Assembly (NCBI GenBank): GCA_019187225.1
Contig: JABAQQ010000019.1
Span: 1 to 64,000 of the forward strand
DNA from: Saprospiraceae bacterium
Lineage (GTDB): Bacteria; Bacteroidota; Bacteroidia; Chitinophagales; Saprospiraceae
DNA length: 64,000 nt
Direction of reading: 5' to 3'
Made by a program: the position numbers and the translations under genes
Shown here: positions 17,531 to 26,418 of the stretch, piece by piece
Layout: each line of letters begins with the position of its first letter
How positions within the stretch are numbered: the first letter of the stretch is position 1
Notes under the pieces: model-generated
What the model saw: the letters and a program-made list of their open reading frames with translations, nothing else
Told to the model about the DNA's origin: nothing
The model's database searches: none

Positions 17531-18946
17531 TTAAATCACCTCCGCCACTACGAAAATGCTCCCGATCACCACGATCAGATCCTCCGGCGCGGCGGCGCGC
17601 CTGGCGGCTTTCAGCGCATTTTTAACCGAAGCATAGGCCCGCCCTTCCAAGCCGTGCGCGGAGGCTTTTTCTTTCAATAACTGCGCTTCCAGTCCGCGCG
17701 GGATGTTGGCTTTGGCAAAATAGTAGCGGGCCTTCGCAGGAAAATAGCCCAGCGCTTTGTCCACGTCTTTGTCATTTACAAAACCCGTTACGATGTGCAA
17801 AGACGGTGGACGGTGGACGGTAGACGGTAGAGGGTGGAGGGTGGACGATGGACGGTGGAGGGTAGACGGTGGACGATTTGCCCGAAGTAGTTTTAACGAA
17901 TGGGGGCGAATGGTGGACGATGGCCGGTGGTCCGTTGTCAGTTGATTGATTTTTTCAAAAGCCAGTTTCAGGCCCGCTTCGTTGTGGGCGCTGTCGCAAA
18001 GAACTGTCGGGTTTTCGCCGATGACCTGCCAGCGACCGATAAAACGCGTGAGCGCCCGAAGGTTTTTCAAACCTGCTTGCAAAGCATGCAGATCGAGCAT
18101 CGGCAAATAGCGGCTGGCCATTTCCACCGCCTGAACGGCAGTTGCCAGGTTTTTGGCTTGATAAGGCCCGGCGGCATCCACTTCGAGGTTTTCGAGGTAA
18201 AGTTTTTTGTCTTTAAAAATGTCGTAAAAAGTGGATTGCCAGTTGTCACTCCGTTTTTCCGCCGCTTCAAAATGTTGGTCGGCGAATGCGATTTCCGACC
18301 CGGTTTCGGTCGCTTTTTTCACAAATACCGGCGCGGATTCAGGGTGCGTTTCGCCGACGGCCACCGGCACGCCGGGTTTGATGATGCCGGCTTTTTCAAA
18401 AGCGATTTGCGGGAGCGTATCGCCGAGCATGTTTTGGTGGTCGTAACTGATGTTGGTGATGACGCTCAGCAGCGGCGTAATGACATTGGTGCTGTCGAGC
18501 CGTCCGCCGAGTCCCACCTCGACGATCGCGATATCCACCCGCTCGCGGGCGAAATGATCAAAGGCCATGGCGACGCAGAGTTCGAAAAAGGAGGGTTGGA
18601 TGCGTTCGATGGCGTTGCGGTTGTTTTCCACGAAAGCAACAACCCGCCGGCGGGGAATATATTGACCGTTCACCTTGATGCGCTCGCGAAAATCCTTGTA
18701 GTGAGGGCTGATGTAGAGCCCCGTTTTCAGTCCGGCAGCCTGACAAACCGCAGCCAGCATGTGGCTCACCGAGCCCTTGCCGTTGGTGCCGCCGACGTGT
18801 ATGCTTTTGAATTTGAGGTGCGGATTGTTCAGATGCTCGCACAGAGCGACCGTATTCGTCAGGTCTTTTTTGAAAGCCGCCGCCCCGACGCGGTGGTACA
18901 TAGGCAATTGGGCGAATAGAAAGTCGAGTGTTTCGCGGTACGTCAT
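17531..18946 (-). CDS. folC: folylpolyglutamate synthase / dihydrofolate synthase FolC, with repeat-derived insertion
   Basis: The 471-aa enzyme adds glutamate to (dihydro)folate. Motifs seen: HVGGTNGKGSVSHMLA (ATP loop), GLYISPHYKDFRERI, IVEVGLGGRLDSTNV, and ITNISYDHQNMLGDTLPQIAFEKAGIIKPG. Also present are DSAHNEAG and the C-terminal LHIVTGFVNDKDVDKAL. Between about residues 332 and 382 there is a Pro/Ser/His-rich stretch (repeated RPPST) encoded by a heptamer DNA repeat (17802-17878), inserted in frame just before LHIVTGFVNDKD. The rest is intact, so the enzyme may tolerate this as a surface loop. It is divergent from the glycosyltransferase gene. Confidence 0.92.
   Translation of the reverse strand: MTYRETLDFLFAQLPMYHRVGAAAFKKDLTNTVALCEHLNNPHLKFKSIHVGGTNGKGSVSHMLAAVCQAAGLKTGLYISPHYKDFRERIKVNGQYIPRRRVVAFVENNRNAIERIQPSFFELCVAMAFDHFARERVDIAIVEVGLGGRLDSTNVITPLLSVITNISYDHQNMLGDTLPQIAFEKAGIIKPGVPVAVGETHPESAPVFVKKATETGSEIAFADQHFEAAEKRSDNWQSTFYDIFKDKKLYLENLEVDAAGPYQAKNLATAVQAVEMASRYLPMLDLHALQAGLKNLRALTRFIGRWQVIGENPTVLCDSAHNEAGLKLAFEKINQLTTDHRPSSTIRPHSLKLLRANRPPSTLHRPSSTLHPLPSTVHRPPSLHIVTGFVNDKDVDKALGYFPAKARYYFAKANIPRGLEAQLLKEKASAHGLEGRAYASVKNALKAARRAAAPEDLIVVIGSIFVVAEVI
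17802..17878. repeat. heptamer tandem repeat inside folC, unit GACGGTG
   Basis: Eleven 7-bp units (GACGGTG, GACGGTA, GAGGGTG and close variants) lie inside the folC coding sequence. More diverged units continue to about 17945. It translates in folC frame as Pro/Ser/Thr/His-rich sequence. Confidence 0.85.
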
Positions 18947-19065
18947 GGCGGGACAAAAGTGGGTATTTTTATTTTGTCATTTTGGGACAAAAGCGGGAAG
19001 GATGTCGCACATTTGCAACAACCGCCTACGGGCCGAAAAACCTTTAATCAGTGCGCTTTTTACCG

Positions 19066-20115
19066 ATGAAAATTCTCTTAGTCAGCAATAGTAAAATCCC
19101 GATAACCTCCTACGACGATGCGGAGCGCGTGCTCTGGTGGTTGGGCAAGGAATTGGTGAAATTGGGGCATGAGGTGACGTTTTTGGCAAAAAAAGACTCG
19201 AAGTGCCCCTTCGCCCCCGTATTGCCGCTCGATGATAAACAAGCGCTCGATGATCAGATACCACCCGATACCGATCTCGTTCATTTTCACTGCGAGCCGA
19301 AGTCAGCCGTTTCAAAACCTTACCTGATCACCTACCACGACAATGCGACGGAAGCCCGTATATTCGACCCCAATACGGTATTCGTCTCTGCCAAACACGC
19401 CGCTTTACACGGTGGCTCGGTGTATGTGCATCACGGCATTGATTTCGATGAATACGGCTCTCCGGAGATAGAAAGCAAGCGGATGTTTTTCCACTTCCTT
19501 GGCAATGCGGCCTGGCGCGGTAAAAACGTGCGCGGCGCCATAGACATAGCTTCGCAGGCGGGCGAACGCCTGCACGTCATCGGCGGCACGCGCGTCAATT
19601 TCCGCAAGGGCCTGCGCATCACACTCAGCCCCAGCGTTCGTTTTCACGGCGTGCTCAATCCCGAAGGGCGCAACGCGCTGCTGAACAGTTCCAAGGGTTT
19701 GATCTTTCCAGTGATCTGGCACGAGCCGTTCGGACTGGCGGCGGCGGAGAGTTTGTACTTTGGCTGCCCGGTATTCGGTACCCCTTACGGCGCCTTGCCG
19801 GAATTGCTCGGCAAAAAGATATACAACGGCAACGGCCGCAAACCTCATAGTGGCAATGGTACCATCGAGGCGTTTTACTGCGATTTCGGTTGTTTGTCGG
19901 TGAAAAAATCGGAGTTGCTGGAGGCCGTAAAACACGCGGAATCCTTCGATCGTGCCAAATGCCACGAGTATGCCCGCGAACATTTCTCGGCAACCCGCAT
20001 GGCCAGGGAATACCTGGAGTTGTACGAAAAAGTGCTGAACGGCTGCACGCTCCACACCGACCCGCCCGCCATGAGCGAAGCGCCGGATGATAAGTTTTTG
20101 CCGTTCGGGGAGTGA
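19066..20115 (+). CDS. GT4-type glycosyltransferase
   Basis: The start at 19066 (MKILLVSNSKIPITSYDDAERVL) gives 349 aa. The N-terminal Rossmann half has the glycosyltransferase-B opening (LLVSNS...GGLA-like position replaced by YDDAERVLWWLGKELVKLGHEVTFLA), and DTDLVHFHCEP. The C-terminal half has the GT4 nucleotide-sugar signature HEPFGLAAAESLYFGCPVFGTPYGALPELL, with the conserved E..G motif. It transfers a sugar to an unknown acceptor, perhaps a glycan or lipid. It is a single gene divergent from folC. Confidence 0.87.
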   Translation: MKILLVSNSKIPITSYDDAERVLWWLGKELVKLGHEVTFLAKKDSKCPFAPVLPLDDKQALDDQIPPDTDLVHFHCEPKSAVSKPYLITYHDNATEARIFDPNTVFVSAKHAALHGGSVYVHHGIDFDEYGSPEIESKRMFFHFLGNAAWRGKNVRGAIDIASQAGERLHVIGGTRVNFRKGLRITLSPSVRFHGVLNPEGRNALLNSSKGLIFPVIWHEPFGLAAAESLYFGCPVFGTPYGALPELLGKKIYNGNGRKPHSGNGTIEAFYCDFGCLSVKKSELLEAVKHAESFDRAKCHEYAREHFSATRMAREYLELYEKVLNGCTLHTDPPAMSEAPDDKFLPFGE

Positions 20116-20439
20116 AATTGAAGTCATGAAGGGTCATTTTTACCTGCCAAAGTTTTAACGAAGGCAGGAGGGGCATTAGATATGGGGATCAGACGCGGAA
20201 GTGTTCAAAAAAGGGTGATATTCCGCCTGGTTCAAGCGCTGGTGGCCGACCGTGAAGCGGCCAAATTTGATTAAAGAGTTGTGCCATCCTTGTCAAGAGG
20301 GTATTTTAACATACGGCTGTTTTGTTTATAAAAAACGGTATTTTTGATTGGTTTCGCTAAACAAAACGCTCCGAACCCTGTTTCATGCGGCGAGTTTCGC
20401 TCCTTGCCGCACCTCTCACGTTTTTCATAGCTCTCACAC
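20116..20439. other. 324-bp intergenic spacer
   Basis: I see no gene here. It contains a possible weak hairpin (CCTGCC...GGCAGG near 20143-20169) after the glycosyltransferase. AT-rich DNA before crtZ (around 20310-20370) may hold the crtZ promoter, but I could not fix a -7 box. Confidence 0.4.
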
Positions 20440-20943
20440 ATGCCCAACTGGTTGCTCTATACGCTCGTCACCCTCGCCGCTTACGTCGGTATGGAATTCA
20501 TGGCCTGGTTCACACACAAGTACGTGATGCACGGTTTTCTCTGGCGCTGGCACGCAGACCATCACCAACCCAAGCACGAAAAAGAAGGTTTTTTTGAAAA
20601 GAACGACCGCTTTTTCCTTGTTTTCGCCATCCCCAGCATGATCTGCTACATGATCGGCGGATTGACCGGGCCGTTTTGGGTGCTGTTCATCGGCGTCGGC
20701 ATATCGCTTTACGGACTTACCTACTTCCTGATCCACGACGTATACATCCACCGCCGCTTTCCCTGGTTCAAACAATTAGACAGCAAATACTCCCGCGCCA
20801 TTCTGCGCGCCCACGGAACGCACCATGCCAAACGCACCCAAGAAGACGGCGAGTCCTTCGGCTTGCTGGTGGTGCATCCGAAGTTTTTCAAGAAACGGGC
20901 GAAGAAGGAGGATGAGGCGGTGATTGGGAATAATGTGCGGTAA
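20440..20943 (+). CDS. crtZ: beta-carotene 3-hydroxylase CrtZ
   Basis: The 167-aa membrane protein carries all four histidine motifs of the fatty-acid-hydroxylase/CrtZ family: HKYVMH (HX4H), HADHH (HX2HH), HDVYIH (HX4H) and HGTHH (HX2HH). These bind a di-iron centre. Hydrophobic segments near 5-25 and 50-95 place it in the inner membrane. It hydroxylates the beta-ionone rings of beta-carotene to give zeaxanthin-type pigments. No other carotenoid gene is adjacent. Its last ~56 bp overlap the 3' end of the convergent GlxA-type gene. Confidence 0.93.
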   Translation: MPNWLLYTLVTLAAYVGMEFMAWFTHKYVMHGFLWRWHADHHQPKHEKEGFFEKNDRFFLVFAIPSMICYMIGGLTGPFWVLFIGVGISLYGLTYFLIHDVYIHRRFPWFKQLDSKYSRAILRAHGTHHAKRTQEDGESFGLLVVHPKFFKKRAKKEDEAVIGNNVR

Positions 20944-21907
20944 GTCCCCGCCTCCACCCCTCCGGGCCCATGCCCTTTTCCTTCTTCCACAAACGCACAA
21001 ACTGCCGGCTGCTTTCGTACCCGCACGCTACGGCGATTTCCTTGACAAACATTTCCGTGTTCAAAAGCAACTGTTCGCCGTGCTGGAGGCGCAGGCGGTC
21101 GCGGTATGCCTGGATGGTATGCCCGGTGTGGCGTTTGAACAGCCGCGCGAGGTGGCGCACGCTCAGGTTCATCATTTTGGCTAAGTCACCGACCGTGAAG
21201 CGCGCGTCGAGGCGGTTGGCGAGGATTTCCTGCGCCCTGTACACCTCAGCGTTGAAGTGGTTGTCGAAATCGAGGAAAATATTCTGTTGGTCTTTCGTCT
21301 CCGCCCGCCGTACGTTGATTACCATTTCCTGCGCCACTTTCGCAGCCAGCAAGGGGCTGCACCATTTGTCTACCAAAGCCAGCGCCATATCAATCCCGGC
21401 GGTCATGCCTGCGCTGGTAAATATCTCCTTGTCCATCACGTAGAGGCGGTTGTTCAGGAACCGGGCTTTTGGAAAATTCGACTGTGCGTAGTGGAGGCAT
21501 TTCCAGTGCGTGGTGCATTGTACCTGGTCGAGCAGACCCATTCTGGCCAGCGCCAGCGCGCCGGAACAAATAGAACCGATACAAACGCCTTTTTTATGCT
21601 GCTGCCGGAACCACGCTTTCTGGTTGCAGATGGCTTCATCCAATTCGCCCTTGGTGAAACTCAGAAAATCGAACCCCGGTACGCACACGAAGTCGCCTTT
21701 TTCCAAAGCAAGTTCGTCCGGACAAGTGATATGCGTAAAAACAGGGCCCTGCTCAGTGCGAATCGTTCCATCGGCGCCGGCAAAAACGATCTGGAAATGC
21801 TGCTGTCCGCTGATTTGATTGGCTTCATAAAACACCTGCGCCGGGCCGGAAAGGTCGAGGAGGTGGGTTTTGGGGAAAAGGAAGAAGACGATTCTGATTT
21901 GTTTCAT
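20888..21907 (-). CDS. GlxA-type AraC regulator with DJ-1/PfpI domain
   Basis: The 339-aa protein has an N-terminal DJ-1/PfpI-like domain (about 1-190) beginning IRIVFFLFPKTHLLDLSGPAQVF, with the nucleophile-elbow CSGALALARMG. A C-terminal AraC helix-turn-helix domain follows (about 225-320: LANRLDARFTVGDLAKMMNLSVRHLARLFKRHTGHTIQAYRDRLRLQ, second HTH AVACGYESSRQFVRLWKKEKG). It is a DNA-binding regulator that may sense a small metabolite. The last ~18 residues (Pro/Ser/His-rich) are encoded by DNA overlapping the crtZ end and are probably an unselected extension. It is divergent from the sulfurtransferase gene, which it might control. Confidence 0.9.
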   Translation of the reverse strand: MKQIRIVFFLFPKTHLLDLSGPAQVFYEANQISGQQHFQIVFAGADGTIRTEQGPVFTHITCPDELALEKGDFVCVPGFDFLSFTKGELDEAICNQKAWFRQQHKKGVCIGSICSGALALARMGLLDQVQCTTHWKCLHYAQSNFPKARFLNNRLYVMDKEIFTSAGMTAGIDMALALVDKWCSPLLAAKVAQEMVINVRRAETKDQQNIFLDFDNHFNAEVYRAQEILANRLDARFTVGDLAKMMNLSVRHLARLFKRHTGHTIQAYRDRLRLQHGEQLLLNTEMFVKEIAVACGYESSRQFVRLWKKEKGMGPEGWRRGLTAHYSQSPPHPPSSPVS

Positions 21908-21972
21908 ATTGACAGATCAGGACAAAATTGAGTCAAAAAAAGACAACTTACGCATCCTGCCCGTTGCGTCGC

Positions 21973-21980
21973 TACCTTTG
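21973..21980 (+). promoter_or_regulatory. -7 box, TACCTTTG
   Basis: This is an exact TAnnTTTG -7 box 14 nt before the sulfurtransferase ATG. No good -33 TTG is seen at the usual distance. Confidence 0.5.
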
Positions 21981-21994
21981 GAAAAAAAGCAGCT

Positions 21995-22870
21995 ATGCAA
22001 AAACAAATTCTCTTCACGCTGCTCAGCGTCCAACTGAGCCTCACCGCATTGGCCTCCGACCAGCCCATCCTCGTGTCGGCCCAATGGGTTAAAGAGCGCC
22101 TGAACGATCCGGCGCTGGTCGTTCTCCAGGTCAATTTTTTGCGACTCGACTACGATAAGGAGCACATCCCCGGCGCCCGTTTTTTGTGGGCGGAATGGCT
22201 GACGCCCAACTCGCCCGACGGCAACTACAACGTACCCGACCCAAAACAGGCAACGGCCATTCTGCAAAAACTCGGCATTTCCAAAAATTCTAAAATTGTC
22301 CTGTGTCACATACGCGATCACGTCACGGTGACCGCAAGGATATTCCTGACGCTCGAACAACTGGGATTGCGCGGGCAGGTCTCCTATCTGAACGGCGGTC
22401 TGGAAGCCTGGAAAAAAGAGGGGTATCCGGTGACAAAAGAAGAACCGGTGGTAAAAAAAGGCAATTTCAAGGCAAAGCCGGGCGATGTGATCGTGGATAA
22501 AAACTATGTACTGCAATCGCTCCGCTCCGACACATCCGTCGTGGTAGATGCCCGGATGAAACGTTTCTACGACGGCGACGTGACCGGCAACCCGCGCGAC
22601 GGGCACATCGCCGGCTCGCTGAATATTCCCTTTCCCGACATGGTGGACAGCACCAATGCCTTCAAACCTGTCACGCAACTGGAAGCCAATTTTATAGCCG
22701 TTGTCCCCGACAAAAAGAAAGAGATCGTGCTCTACTGCTTTATCGGTCAGACTGCATGCGTGGACTATATCGCCGGGCGTTTGCTGGGCTACCGAATGAA
22801 GTTGTACGACGCATCATTGCAGGAATGGAGCCGCAGGGAGGAGTTGCCGATGGAGAAGACGAAAGGGTGA
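21995..22870 (+). CDS. exported two-domain rhodanese sulfurtransferase
   Basis: The 291-aa protein has a signal peptide (MQKQILFTLLSVQLSLTALA) and two rhodanese domains. The first (about 25-145) includes ILVSAQWVKERLNDPALVVLQV and HIPGARFLW. The second (about 165-285) includes VVVDARMKRFYDG and HIAGSLNIPF. The active-site cysteine is C248 in the loop YCFIGQTA, which matches the thiosulfate/3-mercaptopyruvate sulfurtransferase pattern. It moves sulfane sulfur to thiol acceptors, here likely in the periplasm. It has its own -7 box and is divergent from the GlxA-type regulator. Confidence 0.9.
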   Translation: MQKQILFTLLSVQLSLTALASDQPILVSAQWVKERLNDPALVVLQVNFLRLDYDKEHIPGARFLWAEWLTPNSPDGNYNVPDPKQATAILQKLGISKNSKIVLCHIRDHVTVTARIFLTLEQLGLRGQVSYLNGGLEAWKKEGYPVTKEEPVVKKGNFKAKPGDVIVDKNYVLQSLRSDTSVVVDARMKRFYDGDVTGNPRDGHIAGSLNIPFPDMVDSTNAFKPVTQLEANFIAVVPDKKKEIVLYCFIGQTACVDYIAGRLLGYRMKLYDASLQEWSRREELPMEKTKG

Positions 22871-22875
22871 AAAGA

Positions 22876-22915
22876 GGGTTAGAATGGTTTGAGTGGTTTG
22901 AAATGGTTTGAAGGG
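22876..22915. repeat. short imperfect tandem repeat, GGTTTGA type
   Basis: Several units of (A)ATGGTTTGA(G) type follow the sulfurtransferase stop codon after 5 bp. The same motif, inverted, follows the sigma-factor repeats (10885-10905) and, in a related form, recA (37701-37728). Confidence 0.5.
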
Positions 22916-22999
22916 TGGGGGAGGTGGAAAAATCAGATAAAAATCCTTGCTTTGCGGCAGCATATTGCTGATTTGACATACAAGCTCCTCCTGCTTCTT

Positions 23000-24151
23000 A
23001 TGAAACAAAAAATACGCATGGGCATGGTCGGCGGCGGCATCGGCGCTTTCATCGGCGGGGTGCACCGCATGGCTGCCGCTTTGGACGGCGAAATCGAACT
23101 GGTCTGCGGCGCCTTCAGCAGCGACCCCGAGAGATCGAAAACCTCCGGCGCTCAACTCAGCCTGCCACCTGACAGGTGTTACGGTACTTTCAAAGAGATG
23201 ATCCAGCGCGAAAAACGCCTGCGTCCTGACAAGCGGATGCAGTTCGTCAGCATCGTCACGCCCAATCACGTCCACTTCGCTCCCGCCAAAATGGCCTTGG
23301 AGAACGGCTTCCACGTTATCTGCGACAAACCGCTGGCTTTCAACATGAAAGAAGCGCAAACCCTGGAAAAATTAGTGGAAAAAACCGGCCTTGTCTTTGC
23401 CCTCACACACAACTACACGGGCTATCCGATGGTGAAACAGGCGCGTCAGATGATCCGGCACGGCGAACTTGGAAAGATCCGCAAAGTAGTGGTGGAGTAC
23501 CCGCAAGGCTGGCTCAGCACTAAAGCGGAAGACACCGGCTCGAAACAGGCAGCCTGGCGCACCGACCCGCAGCGCAGCGGTATCGCCGGGGCAATGGGCG
23601 ACATCGGTACGCATGCCGAGAACTTAGCCGAGTACATCACAGGATTGAAGATCACCGAACTCTGCGCCGATATCAGCATTTTCGTGCCGGGCCGCCAACT
23701 CGACGACGACGGCAACGTCCTGCTGCATTTCGACAACGGCGCCAAAGGCATCCTCCATGCCAGCCAGATCTGCGCTGGCGAAGAGAACAACCTCAATATC
23801 CGCGTATACGGTGAAAAAGGCGGACTCGAATGGCGGCAAATGGAGCCGAACACGCTCATTGTCAAATGGTTGGATAAACAGACGCAGATATTCCGCACAG
23901 GTGTAGGGCCGCTGTATCCCGAAACGCAGGCGCATACGCGCATTCCGGCCGGGCATCCTGAAGGCTACCTGGAAGCGTTCGCCAATATCTACCGCAATTT
24001 CGCGCATTGCGTTCGCGCGCACATCGAAGGGAAAAAACCCGATCCGGCGTACGCGGATTTTCCCACCGTTCAGGACGGCGTGCGCGGCATGCGCTTCATC
24101 GAGAAGGTGATCGCCAGCGGGAAGAGTAAGAGTAAGTGGGTGGCATTCTGA
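23000..24151 (+). CDS. Gfo/Idh/MocA family oxidoreductase
   Basis: The start at 23000 (MKQKIRMGMVGGGIGAFIGG) gives 383 aa and places the NAD(P)-binding GGGIGAF loop at the N-terminus. The Rossmann part includes the dinucleotide-binding EKPL-equivalent CDKPLAFNMKEAQTLE. The C-terminal GFO/IDH/MocA domain has GAMGDIGTHAENLAEYITG, in which D and H are the usual catalytic region (DIGTH). It probably oxidises or reduces a sugar or inositol derivative. The substrate is not deducible. It stands alone in the direction of the sulfurtransferase, after a ~130-bp spacer. Confidence 0.9.
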   Translation: MKQKIRMGMVGGGIGAFIGGVHRMAAALDGEIELVCGAFSSDPERSKTSGAQLSLPPDRCYGTFKEMIQREKRLRPDKRMQFVSIVTPNHVHFAPAKMALENGFHVICDKPLAFNMKEAQTLEKLVEKTGLVFALTHNYTGYPMVKQARQMIRHGELGKIRKVVVEYPQGWLSTKAEDTGSKQAAWRTDPQRSGIAGAMGDIGTHAENLAEYITGLKITELCADISIFVPGRQLDDDGNVLLHFDNGAKGILHASQICAGEENNLNIRVYGEKGGLEWRQMEPNTLIVKWLDKQTQIFRTGVGPLYPETQAHTRIPAGHPEGYLEAFANIYRNFAHCVRAHIEGKKPDPAYADFPTVQDGVRGMRFIEKVIASGKSKSKWVAF

Positions 24152-24278
24152 AGGATTGCATGGTGGGCGACTGTTTTTTCATTCGTTTTCCGGTTTTTGT
24201 TCCAAAACTACCAAAAAAGAGGTGCGGTATTTGCATTAGCAGGATGTTATCCTCTTTTCAAAATAAAAATCGGTTTAC

Positions 24279-25877
24279 ATGAGAAAACTAACCGTTACCC
24301 TCTTTATTCTTTTGCCTATGCTGCTATCTGCCCAGACTTATCCCTGGGAGGTCGGCGGCGGCGTGTACCTCACCGCCTACCAGGGCGATTTGCACGCCTC
24401 TGAATTCAACATCGGGCGCTATAATCCCCGGCAGGCAGTTGCGCTGCATGTGCGCCGCAACGTCAGCAACGTGTTTATTGTCCGCTTCAATGCCCTGGTG
24501 GGGCAGCTGGCGGGCGACGACAGTTCGTTCGACGAACCTGCCTGGCGCAAGATCCGCGATATCTCTTTCAAAAGCCCGTTGCTGGAGTTCACCGCGCTCG
24601 GCGAACTTTATCCGTTCGGCATCTTCCGGTTTATGACCGACGGCGAACGCCGGCAAATTGCGCCATACCTGATGCTCGGCATCGGCACGGGATATACTGA
24701 CCCGAAAGTGACGTGGAACGACGAAGACGGCAATGGGGAAATTGACCCTGTCGCCGCCCAGTTTGACAAGAGTATGAAAACCAACCGCTTCAACATCGTC
24801 ATGCCCTTTGGCGCGGGGATACGTTTCGCCCTTAACACACGCTCCACGTTCGGGTTGGAAGCTGCGATGCGCCCTACTTTTTCCGACTACGTAGACGGCG
24901 TCAGCAAAGTGGGCAACCCCAGTGAAAGCGACTGGTATTTTACGGCAGGTCTTACTTACAGTTATGCGTTCGGCAAGCGGCAGCAAGCGGTCGCGGTCGC
25001 CGAAACCAAAACGCCCAAGGCTGACCGCGATAAGGATGGCATCCCCGATATCGCCGATATGTGCCCGGACAAAGCCGGCCCGCCCAAACAAAGCGGCTGT
25101 CCCGATACCGACAGCGACGGTGTGATTGACCTGAAAGACAAATGCCCCGACCTGCCCGGCGATGCGGCAACCGGCGGCTGCCCCGACTCGGATAAGGACG
25201 GCGTGACCGACGCGGACGACGCCTGCCCGACCAAAGCCGGCGAACCGGAATTGAAAGGTTGCCCCGACAGCGACAAAGACGGAGTGGCCGATCATGAAGA
25301 TGCTTGTCCTATGGAAAAAGGATCGGTCACGGCAAAGGGGTGCCCCGACGCAGATAAGGATGGCGTAACGGATAAGGAAGATGCCTGCCCGGAAAAGAAA
25401 GGTTTGTCGGCCAACAAAGGCTGTCCTGATACCGATGGCGACGGCGTTTTTGACCACGAAGACCGCTGCCCGGAGATTGCCGGCGTTGCTGCAGCCAAAG
25501 GCTGTCCGGAAATCAAGGCCGAAGATAAAGCCACCCTGGAGAGAGCCGTAAAACAGGTGCAGTTCAAAACCGGCGAGGACAAATTTCTCCCACAATCTTA
25601 TCCTACGCTCGACGAAGTGGCGGCATTGATGAACAAATACCCCGGCTATAGCCTCACCATCAGCGGCCACACGGACAATTTGGGAGGCGCCGAAACGAAC
25701 CAATCGCTTTCCGAACGCCGCGCTTACGCCTGTTACCTCTACCTGATGCGCAAAGACGTAGCGCTCAGCCGGATGTCATATGCCGGTTACGGCGAGTCGC
25801 GCCCCATTGCCACCAATTCCACTGCAGCCGGTCGCGCGCAAAATCGCCGGGTGGAGTTTGAACTCTATGTAAAATAA
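24279..25877 (+). CDS. OmpA-family outer-membrane protein with TSP type-3 repeats
   Basis: The 532-aa protein has a signal peptide (MRKLTVTLFILLPMLLSAQ) and an N-terminal beta-barrel-like domain (about 22-235). Next come six thrombospondin type-3 calcium-binding repeats (about 245-415, pattern CPD.D.DGV.D..D.CP). The OmpA/MotB peptidoglycan-binding domain (about 420-530) has ISGHTDNLGGAETNQSLSERRA and GYGESRPIATN...NRRVEF. It anchors the outer membrane to peptidoglycan, with calcium likely stiffening the linker. It is probably abundant. An inverted-repeat element begins 2 bp after its stop codon. Confidence 0.93.
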   Translation: MRKLTVTLFILLPMLLSAQTYPWEVGGGVYLTAYQGDLHASEFNIGRYNPRQAVALHVRRNVSNVFIVRFNALVGQLAGDDSSFDEPAWRKIRDISFKSPLLEFTALGELYPFGIFRFMTDGERRQIAPYLMLGIGTGYTDPKVTWNDEDGNGEIDPVAAQFDKSMKTNRFNIVMPFGAGIRFALNTRSTFGLEAAMRPTFSDYVDGVSKVGNPSESDWYFTAGLTYSYAFGKRQQAVAVAETKTPKADRDKDGIPDIADMCPDKAGPPKQSGCPDTDSDGVIDLKDKCPDLPGDAATGGCPDSDKDGVTDADDACPTKAGEPELKGCPDSDKDGVADHEDACPMEKGSVTAKGCPDADKDGVTDKEDACPEKKGLSANKGCPDTDGDGVFDHEDRCPEIAGVAAAKGCPEIKAEDKATLERAVKQVQFKTGEDKFLPQSYPTLDEVAALMNKYPGYSLTISGHTDNLGGAETNQSLSERRAYACYLYLMRKDVALSRMSYAGYGESRPIATNSTAAGRAQNRRVEFELYVK

Positions 25878-25878
25878 C

Positions 25879-26055
25879 TAACGCAAGTTGTGACCCGCCC
25901 CAGAGGGGCGAAATATTTGTAGCAGATCAGGTTAAAACAGCAAAAAAGCCCCTTTAGGGGCGAGATATGACCGCCCCTAAAGGGGCTCTGAACTATATTA
26001 AAATCACTTTCCTACAAATATTTCGCCCCTCTGGGGCGGGTCATAACTTGCGTTA
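25879..26055. mobile_element. 177-bp nested inverted-repeat element (MITE-like)
   Basis: The outer arms are 44 bp (25879-25922 and 26012-26055) with one mismatch, ending in TAACGCAAGTT. Inside are two mutually inverted palindromes (25948-25961 and 25973-25986, core GCCCC..GGGGC). It has no coding capacity. The structure fits a miniature inverted-repeat element or a RAYT/REP-type repeat. It sits directly downstream of the OmpA gene. Confidence 0.7.
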
Positions 26056-26093
26056 ATTAACCCTCAATGGCTCTTATTGACTCCAATGACATT

Positions 26094-26137
26094 ACAAAAA
26101 AGGCGACTCCGGCTACCCGGAATCGCCCTTTTTTTGT
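26094..26137. terminator. bidirectional terminator
   Basis: An 11-bp stem with one mismatch (26102-26112 with 26117-26127, 4-nt loop) is flanked by an A-run and a T-run, so it can end transcription from both sides. It serves the OmpA gene (+) and the small glycine-rich gene (-). Confidence 0.85.
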
Positions 26138-26148
26138 TCAGCAACGGA

Positions 26149-26418
26149 TTATGCTGCTGCTCCCGGCGCTTTCTTGAACATACCGCCTACCAGAGAGCCC
26201 AAACCGCCACCCAGCAATGCGGTAATGATGTTCATCACCATGTTGTCGCCGCCGCCGCCCATAATGGCTGAAACAAGGAGCGGAAGCACGTTGCCGCCTA
26301 CGGCGCCGGAAAGCAGGTTGCCCACCATACCGAGACCGTTCTTTTTGAGCATGTTGCCCAGGTAGCCGCCGCCGGCGCCAAGCACCGTGTTGAGGAGATA
26401 AGGAAGGATGGATTCCAT
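26149..26418 (-). CDS. small glycine-rich hydrophobic protein, unknown function
   Basis: The 89-aa protein has two hydrophobic, glycine-rich stretches (LLNTVLGAGGGYLGNML; MVMNIITALLGGGLGSLVGGMF) separated by a GGNVLPLLVSAIMGGGGD segment. It could be a small membrane protein. I do not recognise a named family. It is monocistronic and has a good bidirectional terminator after it, which supports its being real. Codon use resembles the neighbours. Confidence 0.65.
   Translation of the reverse strand: MESILPYLLNTVLGAGGGYLGNMLKKNGLGMVGNLLSGAVGGNVLPLLVSAIMGGGGDNMVMNIITALLGGGLGSLVGGMFKKAPGAAA

Noticed and set aside
24324-25703. 459-codon minus-strand frame opposite the OmpA gene
   Set aside because: Overlaps the repeat-rich TSP3 region; the periodic sequence keeps the antisense frame open.
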